Shown here one piece after another: positions 26,298-35,643 of a stretch of 64,000 nucleotides of DNA (the stretch's first letter is position 1; each line of letters starts with the position of its first letter). Source of the stretch: Mucilaginibacter robiniae (lineage in GTDB: Bacteria; Bacteroidota; Bacteroidia; Sphingobacteriales; Sphingobacteriaceae); contig NZ_CP051682.1 in NCBI RefSeq assembly GCF_012849215.1, forward strand, positions 3,534,001 to 3,598,000. The letters are read 5' to 3'. The notes beneath the pieces were generated by a model. It did no database searches. It saw nothing but the letters and a program-made list of their open reading frames with translations, and was not told the DNA's origin. Made by a program: the position numbers and the translations under genes.

Positions 26298-27188
26298 TTA
26301 TATTGCTAACGGCTCAGTTTGAAAGTTGATGCTTTGGTATTCTTTAGGCGTATAGCCAGTGTGTTTTTTAAACGCCGCAGTAAAGTTGGAAATGTTTTCG
26401 TACCCAGTTTCCATTGCGGTTTCAGCAGGGCTTTTGCCACTATGTAAAGCATGGCTGGCTATTTCCATTTTTCGTTTTAACAGGTATTTTCCAGGCGAAG
26501 TACCATATGCTTTTTCAAAGTCCCGCTTAAAAGTGGCCAGGCTACGATTGGTCAGAAAAGCCAGCTCTGTAAGTGTAAACCCCTTAGATATATTACTTTC
26601 AACAACTCTACGTAAATGTATTTCCGATGCATCCTGCGCTACATTCCACAGGTCGAAAAAAGTGTCCGGGTGCATTTCCGCAAGTACAAGAAATAGTTCC
26701 TGTAGTTTATGTAACATTACCGGATAAGTAAGTTCAGCTTTTTGTTCTATAAGAGTAATAATGTTTTTAATGTATAAGCTTAGATAAGACGTTACCTTAA
26801 AAGGCAAAAAGCCGTTGTTTGCTTTAAGTGCGGAAGAGCAGCCGGTTGTACCAGATAATTTAACCGGAGATGACCATATAAAGTCTTTAGCAATTTTAAG
26901 GGGGAAAAATATAACCAAGCTGGTGTATTCAGTTGCCTGTAGCCTGCGTTCAGAGATGATAGCATTTCCTTGCGGAATGATGATTCCTTCACCTGCCTGC
27001 ACCAGCGTACTTGCCGATTCCCGAAAAAACTCTTTTTGCCCACTAAGGATAAAACTGATAGCGCAGCTTTCAAAAGAGATCAAGTTTCTCCCTGCAGGGG
27101 ATGCTTCCCGATAATGTACGAATGAAATATCTTCGTTATTGATTTGGCTGCAGGTATGTAAAGAGTCAGGAACGTTTACAGTAAGCAT
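26298..27188 (-). CDS. AraC-family transcriptional regulator (ExsA-like)
   Basis: A 296-residue regulator. The N-terminal about 170 residues form a cupin-like sensor part (FILSGQKEFFRESASTLVQAGEGIIIPQGN). The C-terminal double helix-turn-helix has FTLTELAFLTNRSLATFKRDF and SPAETAMETGYENISNFTAAFKKHTGYTPKEY. It lies first in a probable minus-strand operon with the PEBP-like protein and the methyltransferase. The inducer is unknown. Confidence 0.95.
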   Translation of the reverse strand: MLTVNVPDSLHTCSQINNEDISFVHYREASPAGRNLISFESCAISFILSGQKEFFRESASTLVQAGEGIIIPQGNAIISERRLQATEYTSLVIFFPLKIAKDFIWSSPVKLSGTTGCSSALKANNGFLPFKVTSYLSLYIKNIITLIEQKAELTYPVMLHKLQELFLVLAEMHPDTFFDLWNVAQDASEIHLRRVVESNISKGFTLTELAFLTNRSLATFKRDFEKAYGTSPGKYLLKRKMEIASHALHSGKSPAETAMETGYENISNFTAAFKKHTGYTPKEYQSINFQTEPLAI

Positions 27189-27280
27189 AATGCAATTCTA
27201 TAAATTGTTATTCACTTAATCCTGCTAATAAATTGTATATTTCACAAAAAGGTTCTAAAGCTGCTTAAGTTAAATGCATT

Positions 27281-27316
27281 AAAAAGGGCAAGCCTGGTTT
27301 ACCAGTTCTTGCCCTT
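27281..27316 (-). terminator. Terminator downstream of GH31 gene
   Basis: AAGGGCAAG at 27284-27292 pairs with CTTGCCCTT at 27308-27316, a perfect 9-bp stem. Read on the minus strand, a T-run (A-run 27281-27285 on plus) follows. It lies about 80 bp after the GH31 stop and before the AraC gene. Confidence 0.7.
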
Positions 27317-27395
27317 CTTAGTCTATCAAATCCTTGTAAACCGAAGATGTTATTTTAATAACTTCATTCAGTTCCTGAATATAATGTTGTGGAGC

Positions 27396-30038
27396 CTATT
27401 GTTTCTCTGCCATATTTGTTTTGAAATAATCCCGAAACCAATTTGCATTATTTTCATTTGTTGCTTTCTCAACAGCATTAGGAATATCAGTGTAATTCTG
27501 ATTGAAATAATTTAAAGTCTTGTAAAATTGAGATGGATAATACTGTAGTCGAAGGTTGGTTTCTTCGCACTTACCAACAACCTCGGGTAAAATAATATCG
27601 GCATCCTTAAACTTCAATGCGGTTATTCCTTTGGTGAGCTGCCTAAACTTTCTTACCAATCCGGTATTTACGTTAACGCTATATGTTTTGCTGTAATAAA
27701 CAGCAACTTCTTGCATCTGTGCGCAGTTGGCTTTAGCTAATGGAATATTTACCGATAGTTCTTTGCCATTATAATTCCATGCTTTCTCATTGGGTTCACT
27801 AGCGTAATTAAGCTTGGTACCATTTACGGTTATGTATTCTGGCATTTCTGCACCATACAAGCGCACAGTATAAGTTCTGCTTAGTGGCATATTGGTGTAC
27901 TTGCCTTTGCGGGGCATGATTACCACTTTGTGCACGCGCCCGGGTAGGTGCTTGGAAGTTACTTTGGTAAAAGCATAGGCATTTGCGTAATCCTTGCTAT
28001 CTCCACCATCTTCATAAATTTCCGTCGAGCCATCTGCACCCGGGAATATGTCAATAATACATTGTTCCGGATCATGGCTAAGGTTTTTAACAGAAGGGTA
28101 GGTTGGCATTACCGTACCTGCTTTTACAAAAATGGGGTACTCTTCTAAACCAAACGCCCGGTCAGCGTACTGACCACCTTTGAGCAACGTGCCTGTATGC
28201 CACTCAAACCAATCATTTCCTGCTGGGAGCCAAACTTTCTTTTTAGCTATGCCGTTTTCCATGGGGCTTACAATAGGAGCTATCAGCAAATCGTCACCAA
28301 ACATGTATTCTGATGGATTCTCATAAGCATCTTTAGTTTCTGGATAGTCGTAATATAAGGGCCTGCAAAGCGATATACCTGTGTCATAAGTTTTTCTGGC
28401 CATGGTATAAACATAAGGCGCCAATTGATATCGTAAATGAATAGCACTACTTAAGGCATCGTAATACTCGCCTTGAAAGTTCCAGGCCTCTTTGTTCAGT
28501 GCTGCATTTTTTGATGAATGGGTTCTGAATATAGGGCTTAAAGCACCAAACTGCATCCAGCGTACATATAATTCAGGGTTAAGCGTTCTGTCTGAGCCGG
28601 GGCCGAACTGATGCCCACCAATATCATGGCTCCAGTAACCATATAATACGTTTGAAGCACTACTGGTGAAATAAGGTTGAAACGCTAATGATTTCCAGGA
28701 AATAACTGCATCTCCGGAAAAGCCAATTTGGTACCGGTGATTCCCTAAACCACCCCAGCGATGGTATAACATAGGGCGTGCAGATGAATTACGTTCCATG
28801 TCTGTAAAAAAAGCATAGTTCAGCCACCAGGTATTGTTTAAGTTTTTTATCTGCTTGTCATAAGGCCATTGTTGCCAGTCCAGCCACCAAAAGCTAATGC
28901 CTTTTTTCTGCATTGGGTGCAACACGGTGTTAAACAAAGCTTGCATAAACTTCTTGTCAGACCCTGCAAATGGAATGTTAGCTTTACTGGTCGTATCAAA
29001 ATTTAAGTATTTAGCTGCTCTTTGGTAAGGTTCTTCAAAGTGCGCAATACCTGAAGCCGGATGAAGGTTAAGGGTTACTTTCAATTCTTTTTCTTTCATC
29101 CAATGTAAAAACTGGTCAGGATCTGGAAACAGTCTCTTATTCCATGTCCAGCCTGTCCAACCTTTGGGTTGTCCAAATACATCGTCTTTCGCTCTTAGGC
29201 TATCCGTATAGTGCCAGTCCATATCCACAACGAACACATCCAGCGGTAATTTATGCTGCTCAAAGTTGCCAACTACACCGCGTACTTCATTATCAGAATA
29301 GCTCCAGTATCTTGACCACCAATAGCCAAAAGCATAGCGGGGTGGCAGTGGAACTTTACCTGCAATTTGCATGTAATCAAATAATGCTTTTTTGTATTGC
29401 CGTCCGTAACCTAAAAAGTAAAAATCTTGGTAGTCGCTTGCCGGTCGTTGCTCTACCCAAGGCCAGTCACTATGGTCAAAAAGCAGGCTTTTAGAATCAT
29501 CAATTAAACTCCAGCCATCGGTTGAAAGTAAGCCATCTTCCAACTCAATCTTCTTCTTACTATAAATTTGTTCGTCGCCATCATAATTATCCAAGGTTCT
29601 GTAGGTGCCTTTAAGATTTCCTTTTTGCTTTAATCCGGGTGTCCAGGTGAAAGAATGCCGAGCATCCAAAGCTTTCACGGAAAGGTTTTGATCTGTAAAT
29701 TTTCCAGAACCTTGCTTATATTGAAGTTCAAGTTCATCGGTTTTTATGATCAGCAGCCCGTTACGTGTGGTGGATGTAAAATGGGGTACAGGCAAGTTTC
29801 GGTTAACAACAATAAAAGTAGAGTTGTCTATAAACGTTCCGCTATTCGTCCATTCCATACGGATAAGGCGAGGCGTAAGTATTGTGAAACGAACATGTCC
29901 TTCTTGTATTACTGCTTTAGGGTTTGCTTTGGGCTGTACGCCAATTTGAGCTAAAACGGTAATAGATAGCTGAATAAATAGAAATAAAACGAATGCAGCT
30001 TTTGATAGTAATTTTTGAGTGATGGCCGTGTGAAACAT
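27396..30038 (-). CDS. Glycoside hydrolase family 31 protein
   Basis: An 880-residue exported enzyme (signal peptide near residues 10-30, ending VLAQ). An N-terminal galactose-mutarotase-like beta domain spans about 35-220, then the TIM barrel. The nucleophile is likely Asp387 in FWWLDWQQW and the acid/base Asp443 in GFSGDAVISW. Other GH31 features are VVDMDWHY and YWSHDIGGH. A beta-sandwich C-terminus and a roughly 90-residue helical extension at the end follow. GH31 includes alpha-glucosidases, alpha-xylosidases and others, and the WWLDW signature does not let me pick. It stands alone between an AraC gene and azoR. It may serve the GH43/GH2/SusCD system about 4-18 kb away. Confidence 0.9.
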   Translation of the reverse strand: MFHTAITQKLLSKAAFVLFLFIQLSITVLAQIGVQPKANPKAVIQEGHVRFTILTPRLIRMEWTNSGTFIDNSTFIVVNRNLPVPHFTSTTRNGLLIIKTDELELQYKQGSGKFTDQNLSVKALDARHSFTWTPGLKQKGNLKGTYRTLDNYDGDEQIYSKKKIELEDGLLSTDGWSLIDDSKSLLFDHSDWPWVEQRPASDYQDFYFLGYGRQYKKALFDYMQIAGKVPLPPRYAFGYWWSRYWSYSDNEVRGVVGNFEQHKLPLDVFVVDMDWHYTDSLRAKDDVFGQPKGWTGWTWNKRLFPDPDQFLHWMKEKELKVTLNLHPASGIAHFEEPYQRAAKYLNFDTTSKANIPFAGSDKKFMQALFNTVLHPMQKKGISFWWLDWQQWPYDKQIKNLNNTWWLNYAFFTDMERNSSARPMLYHRWGGLGNHRYQIGFSGDAVISWKSLAFQPYFTSSASNVLYGYWSHDIGGHQFGPGSDRTLNPELYVRWMQFGALSPIFRTHSSKNAALNKEAWNFQGEYYDALSSAIHLRYQLAPYVYTMARKTYDTGISLCRPLYYDYPETKDAYENPSEYMFGDDLLIAPIVSPMENGIAKKKVWLPAGNDWFEWHTGTLLKGGQYADRAFGLEEYPIFVKAGTVMPTYPSVKNLSHDPEQCIIDIFPGADGSTEIYEDGGDSKDYANAYAFTKVTSKHLPGRVHKVVIMPRKGKYTNMPLSRTYTVRLYGAEMPEYITVNGTKLNYASEPNEKAWNYNGKELSVNIPLAKANCAQMQEVAVYYSKTYSVNVNTGLVRKFRQLTKGITALKFKDADIILPEVVGKCEETNLRLQYYPSQFYKTLNYFNQNYTDIPNAVEKATNENNANWFRDYFKTNMAEKQ

Positions 30039-30389
30039 ATTTATTGATAATGATCTTGAATAGTTAAATCAATTAAAAAATTGATAATGAACTTTTCCCT
30101 AAGCAGGCAATGCTTACGTAACAAATTAAGCTATTTGTACAATAGCGCTAATGCTTGGCAAAGCAATAACAAATATTTGCAAAGACAAACTTTTTAGTTG
30201 CAATACCTGCTACAATTCGCGATAGCGCAATCGTTTATATAATTTCTTTGCTTTAATTATGCTATCCACAACGTTCAACTGGTACAAAGTTGAGCTAACG
30301 GCCACGTACGATGCTGCAGGTATCGTTAATTACCTGAAAACTTTTATAAAGTAGTTTGTAAGGTGCATGGTTAAGTGTATGAAATAGTA
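30039..30389. promoter_or_regulatory. GH31 upstream region with an 11-bp direct repeat
   Basis: ATTGATAATGA occurs at 30043-30053 and again at 30080-30090, in direct orientation just upstream of the GH31 start. Direct repeats about three and a half helix turns apart can be regulator half-sites, but the region is AT-rich. Nothing else is seen up to the terminator at 30390. Confidence 0.3.
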
Positions 30390-30420
30390 AAACCGCCTAC
30401 AATAACATTGTAGGCGGTTT
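30390..30420 (-). terminator. Strong hairpin terminator after azoR
   Basis: A perfect 13-bp stem (AAACCGCCTACAA / TTGTAGGCGGTTT) with a five-base loop lies 78 bp past the azoR stop. T-rich flanks on both strands are modest, so it may act in both directions. Confidence 0.7.
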
Positions 30421-30497
30421 ATGTTTTATCAACCAGACAACGTAGTTGACCTTAATACAAAAAGGATAGTTGAATGGACAGTTTAAGTAATGTATAA

Positions 30498-31100
30498 CTA
30501 ATCAATATGTATGCTTGCGATGCCTTTTTCAAGTGCATGCTCTTTCACCCCCGCAACTTTAACACCTTCTGCACGAAAAATAGTCAGGTCGGTCATGCCT
30601 AAAAAACCGAGGTAGGCTTTCAGGTAAGGCGCTACAAAGTCGTTACCTTGTGCAGGTCCTTTTGAATAGATGCCGCCGGAAGCCATAGCCACATACACTT
30701 TCTTACCGGTAACCATCCCAATCGGACCATTCTCGTTATAGCCAAAGGTAATTCCGGCTCTGGTGATATGGTCAATCCAGGCTTTCAGTGTAGTAGGGAT
30801 AGTAAAGTTATAAAAGGGGGCACCGATAACCAAAATTTCTGAATCCATCAATTGTTTTACTGCCTCATTCGAGTAGCGTATGGACTCCTTAGCTTCGGTA
30901 GACAATTGGTCGCCGGGCGTAAACATGGATTGTAGAATGGTGGGGTTCAAATGCGGAATATCTAGCTGGTTCAAGTTTACTTCTTCAACGGTGCTGCCCG
31001 GATATTTTTCGATCACCTTTTCAATAATGGCTTTGCTAAGTTTAAGACTGTAAGACTCATTTCCCTGAATGCTGGAAATTAAATGAAGAATACGTTTCAT
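30498..31100 (-). CDS. azoR: FMN-dependent NADH:quinone/azo reductase (AzoR)
   Basis: A 200-residue flavodoxin-fold enzyme. It reduces azo dyes and quinones with NADH and protects against electrophiles. Visible are the N-terminal HLISSIQGNESYSLKLSKAI phosphate loop, IGAPFYNFTIPTTLKAWIDHITRAGITF, and MASGGIYSKGPAQGNDFVAPYLKAYLGFLGM, typical of AzoR. The start is at 31100. It is divergent from an HxlR-type regulator at 31320 with a repeat-bearing 219-bp gap, an arrangement known for electrophile-responsive azoreductases (YodB in Bacillus subtilis). Confidence 0.95.
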   Translation of the reverse strand: MKRILHLISSIQGNESYSLKLSKAIIEKVIEKYPGSTVEEVNLNQLDIPHLNPTILQSMFTPGDQLSTEAKESIRYSNEAVKQLMDSEILVIGAPFYNFTIPTTLKAWIDHITRAGITFGYNENGPIGMVTGKKVYVAMASGGIYSKGPAQGNDFVAPYLKAYLGFLGMTDLTIFRAEGVKVAGVKEHALEKGIASIHID

Positions 31101-31266
31101 AAAAGTTTTAATTAAATGTGATTAGCTTTTGAGATGGCGGGAGCATTGATGCATGTTTTGCAGCGGGTGTTTAGGGTAGATATAATGTTTAAAGCTCAAC
31201 CTAAACAGCCTGTTCGCTCTCGCAATTCATACAGGCAAAGGTATTTGTGCTAACTATTGAAAAGAT

Positions 31267-31313
31267 AGTACTTACCTAAAGGAAAGCGCTTACTTTCAGG
31301 AAAGTGCGTAGCT
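31267..31313. promoter_or_regulatory. Repeat-bearing operator candidate for HxlR
   Basis: Two imperfect copies of a CTTAC-N4-AGGAAAG unit lie in tandem (TACTTACCTAAAGGAAAG and GCTTACTTTCAGGAAAG) just before the HxlR start. The second forms a small dyad (ACTTTC/GAAAGT). The TACTTAC-like core fits sites reported for this family. The site would cover the HxlR promoter and possibly the divergent azoR promoter. Confidence 0.4.
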
Positions 31314-31319
31314 TTGAGT

Positions 31320-31712
31320 ATGACAATGATGATTCATGATTTGGACACCATTCCCGACAAGGAAGAGTGTGCCAGTTCGCTTGGCAACGTGCTTGACGCA
31401 TTGTATGTACTTGGCGGCAAGTGGCGATTACCATTAATATTGAGTTTGGTACAATCGCCAAAACGATTTAACGAAATTCAGCATGAAGTTAAAGGCATCT
31501 CTCCAAAAATATTGGCTAAAGAGTTAAAAGATTTAGAGCTAAATGAATTTGTTAAGCGCCATGTATATGCAACCACACCCGTTACCATCATTTATGAAGC
31601 AACTGAACATAGCCGGACCTTAAAAAATGTGTTGCGTGAATTAAGTTTGTGGGGTGAGCAGCACCGGGAAAAGATTAAGAAGAGTATGAGAAGCCAGCCT
31701 GAGAGCCGCTAA
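31320..31712 (+). CDS. HxlR-family redox-type transcriptional regulator
   Basis: The start is taken at the ATG at 31320 rather than the upstream TTG, giving 130 residues. The single-domain winged helix has the signature LGGKWRLPLILSL and FNEIQHEVKGISPKILAKEL. Cys17 in KEECASSLG sits at the place of the redox-sensing N-terminal cysteine of YodB/HypR-type members. It is divergent from azoR, and an SDR gene follows 200 bp downstream. It probably represses one or both. Confidence 0.95.
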   Translation: MTMMIHDLDTIPDKEECASSLGNVLDALYVLGGKWRLPLILSLVQSPKRFNEIQHEVKGISPKILAKELKDLELNEFVKRHVYATTPVTIIYEATEHSRTLKNVLRELSLWGEQHREKIKKSMRSQPESR

Positions 31713-31911
31713 CACTATTGCATGTAGCTTTTAAAATGTTTTTGTATCCGTATTAATATTCACCAAAGGAATCAAATAAAAGACGTTCTAAAAGCTTTAT
31801 TGTAGGCTTAATCTTTAGAATCCGTAAAAAGTATACAACAACCCTGCATTCGTGTTATCTGCACCTATGCTTTTAACAAGACCTTTACACCATAATTAAA
31901 AACAAAAGAAT

Positions 31912-32727
31912 ATGAAAAAGACAATTTTAATTACTGGTGCAAGTAGCGGTTTGGGAAAAGAAACTGCCAAACTATTTCAACAAAAAGGCTGGAACGTTAT
32001 TGCCACCATGCGCAACCCTGAAAATGAAGCTGAGTTAACCATATTGAATAACGTGTTCGTTACCCGGTTGGATGTGCTGGAGGCAACATCTATCCAAAAC
32101 GCGGTAAATGCAGGTATTGAAAAGTTTGGTCAGATAGATGTGTTGGTTAACAACGCAGGGTATGGCGCTTATGGCCCTTTAGAATCTTTTCCACTGGAAA
32201 AAGTACATCGGCAGTTTAATACCAACGTGATCGGGTTAATAGCGGTTACACAAGCAGTGCTTCCTCATTTTCGTCAAAACAAAAACGGTATCATTATCAA
32301 TGTTTCCTCTATGGGTGGTAAAATTACTATGCCGCTGGGCGCTTTGTACCACGGAACTAAATTTGCCGTGGAAGGTATCTCCGAAGCCTTAAGCTTTGAA
32401 GTGGAGCAGTTTGGCGGTAAAGTAAAAATTGTAGAACCCGGCGCTATTGCTACTGATTTTACTGGCCGTTCTTTTGATCTTCATGTTGATGAAACGCTTA
32501 CAGAATATCAACCCTTGATACAAAAGGTACTAGCCGGCACACAGCAAATGTTTCAGAATGCATCGCCCGCAAGTACCATTGCTGATGTAATTTACCAGGC
32601 AGCTACCGACGGCACTTCACAGTTAAGATATGCTGCTGGTGAGGATGCTAAGGCTATGTTAATCACTCGCAAACAGTTAGATGATGAGGCCTATCTGGAA
32701 GGTTTAAAATCACAATTTGGTTTGTAA
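31912..32727 (+). CDS. Short-chain dehydrogenase/reductase
   Basis: A 271-residue classical SDR oxidoreductase. The NAD(P)-binding motif TGASSGLGKET lies at about residues 7-17. NNAGYGAYG follows at about 80, the catalytic Ser in INVSSMGGK, and the Tyr-Lys pair in ALYHGTKFAVEG. Substrate unknown. The gene follows HxlR and has its own perfect hairpin terminator, so it may be a target of the same regulator or of the AraC regulator downstream. Confidence 0.95.
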   Translation: MKKTILITGASSGLGKETAKLFQQKGWNVIATMRNPENEAELTILNNVFVTRLDVLEATSIQNAVNAGIEKFGQIDVLVNNAGYGAYGPLESFPLEKVHRQFNTNVIGLIAVTQAVLPHFRQNKNGIIINVSSMGGKITMPLGALYHGTKFAVEGISEALSFEVEQFGGKVKIVEPGAIATDFTGRSFDLHVDETLTEYQPLIQKVLAGTQQMFQNASPASTIADVIYQAATDGTSQLRYAAGEDAKAMLITRKQLDDEAYLEGLKSQFGL

Positions 32728-32738
32728 CTAAAAAATGT

Positions 32739-32783
32739 AAAAGTTATGGAAGCATTATGACACTAATGACTTCCATAACTTTT
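32739..32783 (+). terminator. Terminator after the SDR gene
   Basis: AAAAGTTATGGAAG at 32739-32752 pairs perfectly with CTTCCATAACTTTT at 32770-32783, a 14-bp stem. It starts 12 bp after the SDR stop, and the T-run is part of the stem. Confidence 0.8.
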
Positions 32784-32841
32784 TATAAAAAAAGGCATAT
32801 TTACACCAGAGATCAAACAATACTAAAAGTTGACCTAACCT

Positions 32842-33753
32842 ATGAGCGAGTTTATCCAATTAAATAGCATACCCGATTTATGCAAAATATTTGATGAGGG
32901 AATCACTGTTCAACATCCCTTAGTTGCCGTAGTAGATTTTGGCAAAGTAAACACCTGCATAAGTGATGGTGTAAAACTCACAACCGATTTTTATAGTATC
33001 CTGTTCAAAAATTACCACAAGAACAAGATTAAGTATGGACGTCAGCTGATAGATTTTCAAAACGGTAGTCTGGTGTGTATGGCGCCTAACCAGGTGATTG
33101 AAATGGATAATGATGTTGAAGAATCATTAGATATGCTGGGATGGGGTTTGTTTTTTCACCCGGATTTAATCAGACCTACGGCTTTAAATAATAGCATGAA
33201 GGATTACAGCTTTTTTACTTACGAGATTGCAGAAGCACTTCATCTGTCAGAAAAGGAAAAACAGATTTTATATGATTGTGTACTCAAGATTGAAGCGGAA
33301 TTACAAGAGAATATCGACATTCATAGTCAAGCCATTCTGGTTTCTAACATTGAACTGCTTTTAAATTACTGCTCCCGGTTTTATGGCAGGCAGTTCATTA
33401 CCAGAAAAAGTTCCAATCACGCTGTTGTAGTTCAAGTTGAAAAAGCTTTGAACGAATATTTTAAAGGGAACTACATCAGCGAGAAAAGCCTGCCAACAGT
33501 AAAATATTTGGCCGACCAGGTGCATCTATCACCAAGTTACCTGAGCGATTTACTCAAAAAAGAAACCGGCAAAAACACTCAGGATCACATACACTTTTAT
33601 TTGATTGAAGAAGCGAAGAACATCCTGTTAAGCACCAATAAATCGATTGGTGAAATAGCCTACTCATTAGGGTTTGAATATCCGCAATACTTTAATAAGC
33701 TCTTCAAGCAAAAAACTGGTAAAACACCTGTTGAGTTTAGAAACATGAATTGA
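32842..33753 (+). CDS. AraC-family transcriptional regulator
   Basis: A 303-residue regulator. The N-terminal about 190 residues hold a sensor fold (LTTDFYSILFKNYHKNKIKYG, GWGLFFHPDLIRP). The C-terminal AraC HTH pair comprises KYLADQVHLSPSYLSDLLKKETGK and IGEIAYSLGFEYPQYFNKLFKQKTGKTPVEFR. It lies just after the SDR gene on the same strand and converges with the GH43 gene. AraC proteins with this sensor type often sit next to an SDR gene they control. Confidence 0.95.
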   Translation: MSEFIQLNSIPDLCKIFDEGITVQHPLVAVVDFGKVNTCISDGVKLTTDFYSILFKNYHKNKIKYGRQLIDFQNGSLVCMAPNQVIEMDNDVEESLDMLGWGLFFHPDLIRPTALNNSMKDYSFFTYEIAEALHLSEKEKQILYDCVLKIEAELQENIDIHSQAILVSNIELLLNYCSRFYGRQFITRKSSNHAVVVQVEKALNEYFKGNYISEKSLPTVKYLADQVHLSPSYLSDLLKKETGKNTQDHIHFYLIEEAKNILLSTNKSIGEIAYSLGFEYPQYFNKLFKQKTGKTPVEFRNMN

Positions 33754-33792
33754 AACATTTGAGCAAAATAGGGCATTGCGGACTACTTGAGT

Positions 33793-35469
33793 TTACTGTT
33801 TATAAACTACATCATTCCCTTCATAACGTAGCCAAGGGTAGTTAGCTGTGCTGGTAGAGGCCATGCCGGATGAGGTAGCATACAAGGCAAACAAACAGCC
33901 AATAAATCCGCCAGCTTCATGCGTGCTCAAAAACTTGCCGTCTATGCCATCTTTTAGCAACTGCCAGTTATTGGGCTGCTCGCTGTAATAGAAGCTGTAT
34001 TGCGCTCCCGAAGCTTTAATTTGCAGATACACTTTTGCACCGGTACCCTTGAGCGGTGCCTGGGCAAGTAAATTCATGTTACCTGCCGATTGGCTGTTAC
34101 TTTGATAAAGCTGCATGACCGGCTTACCATCAGCAATTGATTTGCAGATGTAGTAAAAATGCTTTTCATCCTGAAAAATTAGCATACCGGCTTTTTCATG
34201 GTCATTAGCAGCTACAAAGTTTAGTTCGGTACTGGCAGAACAAATTAAGTGTTGCTGACGCTTGCCTACAAAAGCCGCATTGCCAAAATCCATGCAAGTT
34301 TCTGGCTTTAATTTCATAGTTAGGCCATGAGCATCTGTTTTCAACCAACTGGAGTCATAAGTTCTTAGAAATAGAAGTGAAGGATCTATCCCGTTTTTAA
34401 AATTAAGCGTATAGCTAAAATTTCCACTTTGCGGAAGAGTGTTTTGCTGCTTTACTTCTTGATAAGGTGCTGTGTAGGTGTACCGTACTTCTTTGAAATC
34501 AGCATTAATAATGGGCCAATCATTCGTCCACTTTACCGGAGCAATAAAGGTTTCCCGCCCCGTATTATAGTAATCATCAGCATAAGGCCTTACCGCCAAA
34601 AAGACGGCGTAAGTTTTGCCATCTGGCCCTTCCACAAATTGGGCATGGCCTGCTGAAGTAATCGGGTTAGGTCGTTCGGGAGGCAAACTGCGTTGCGTTA
34701 AAATAGGGTTATGTTCGTACGGTACATACAGCCCGGTAACGGAACGGCTGCGAAACACTACTTCGGAGTGGTTAACCGAAGTGCCACCTTCGGCTGCATA
34801 CAAATAGTACCAGTTGTTGGCTTTTATAATGTGCGGCCCTTCTATCCACACCGGTTTTTTGCTAATGTCAACGCCTCCGTTTACTACAATTTGAGGTTCG
34901 CCCATCATCTGCATTTTTACAGGGTCAAATTCGTAAATTTTAATGGTACGATGGCCCGAGTACAAAGGCTTGTTATCAGGAGCATCGCTGTTATAAACCA
35001 GATAAGCTTTGTTATCATCAAAAAACAACGATGGATCAATGCCGCTAACACTTGGCAGCCAAACTGGGTCACTCCAGGGGCCAGTCGGGTTTTTAGCAGT
35101 GACTACGAAGTTGCCTTTATGGTCTATAAGCGTGCACGTTATGTAGTAAATACCGTTATGATAGCTTATGGCAGGTGCAAAGAGGCCACGAGTCATACGG
35201 TCTCCCATAAAGTTCATTTGTGTAGGGCGGTCAATCACATTACCAATCTGCTTCCAATTCTTCAAATCTTTACTGTGAAATATTGGAATGCCTGGAAAGT
35301 AAGCAAACGTGGAGTTAATAAGATAATAATCTTTCCCCACTTTTAAAATGCTGGGGTCCGGGTAAAAACCTGCCAGTATAGGATTCACCAACCGGGTAGA
35401 TTGCGCCCAAGTTGGTAAAGTGCAGCACCAAATAATAACCAGCAGAAAGGAAAGTTTTTTAATAGGCAT
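33793..35469 (-). CDS. Glycoside hydrolase family 43 protein
   Basis: A 558-residue exported enzyme (signal peptide ends TWAQ). The five-bladed propeller has the GH43 catalytic set: Asp38 in FYPDPS (base), Asp145 in GIDPSLFF (pKa modulator), Glu210 in VWIEGPHI (acid). From about residue 350 comes a concanavalin-like C-terminal domain (GH43_C2/DUF1349 type). Family members are beta-xylosidases and alpha-L-arabinofuranosidases. It is divergent from the GH2 gene across a palindrome-bearing 174-bp gap, so the two are probably regulated together. Confidence 0.95.
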   Translation of the reverse strand: MPIKKLSFLLVIIWCCTLPTWAQSTRLVNPILAGFYPDPSILKVGKDYYLINSTFAYFPGIPIFHSKDLKNWKQIGNVIDRPTQMNFMGDRMTRGLFAPAISYHNGIYYITCTLIDHKGNFVVTAKNPTGPWSDPVWLPSVSGIDPSLFFDDNKAYLVYNSDAPDNKPLYSGHRTIKIYEFDPVKMQMMGEPQIVVNGGVDISKKPVWIEGPHIIKANNWYYLYAAEGGTSVNHSEVVFRSRSVTGLYVPYEHNPILTQRSLPPERPNPITSAGHAQFVEGPDGKTYAVFLAVRPYADDYYNTGRETFIAPVKWTNDWPIINADFKEVRYTYTAPYQEVKQQNTLPQSGNFSYTLNFKNGIDPSLLFLRTYDSSWLKTDAHGLTMKLKPETCMDFGNAAFVGKRQQHLICSASTELNFVAANDHEKAGMLIFQDEKHFYYICKSIADGKPVMQLYQSNSQSAGNMNLLAQAPLKGTGAKVYLQIKASGAQYSFYYSEQPNNWQLLKDGIDGKFLSTHEAGGFIGCLFALYATSSGMASTSTANYPWLRYEGNDVVYKQ

Positions 35470-35526
35470 GAATAATGATTTAAACAGGTATTAAAACTAG
35501 CTAATTATTAAGTTACTTCATAGTAG

Positions 35527-35548
35527 AAAATACAATCGATTGTATTTT
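35527..35548. promoter_or_regulatory. Perfect 22-bp palindrome between GH43 and GH2
   Basis: The half-site AAAATACAATC is followed directly by its exact reverse complement. It lies 58 bp from the GH43 start and 95 bp from the GH2 start, in a divergent promoter gap. The dyad fits a dimeric repressor site such as a LacI or GntR type. No such gene is nearby, and only AraC regulators and sensor kinases are in the window. Confidence 0.6.
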
Positions 35549-35643
35549 AGAGAAGTTTTTCACCTAAACAGAGATGAAGTTCTTTTTATTGGCAGCTACT
35601 TCAGAGATATGGTTAACTTTAGTGTGGTATTAAACCTACCTGC

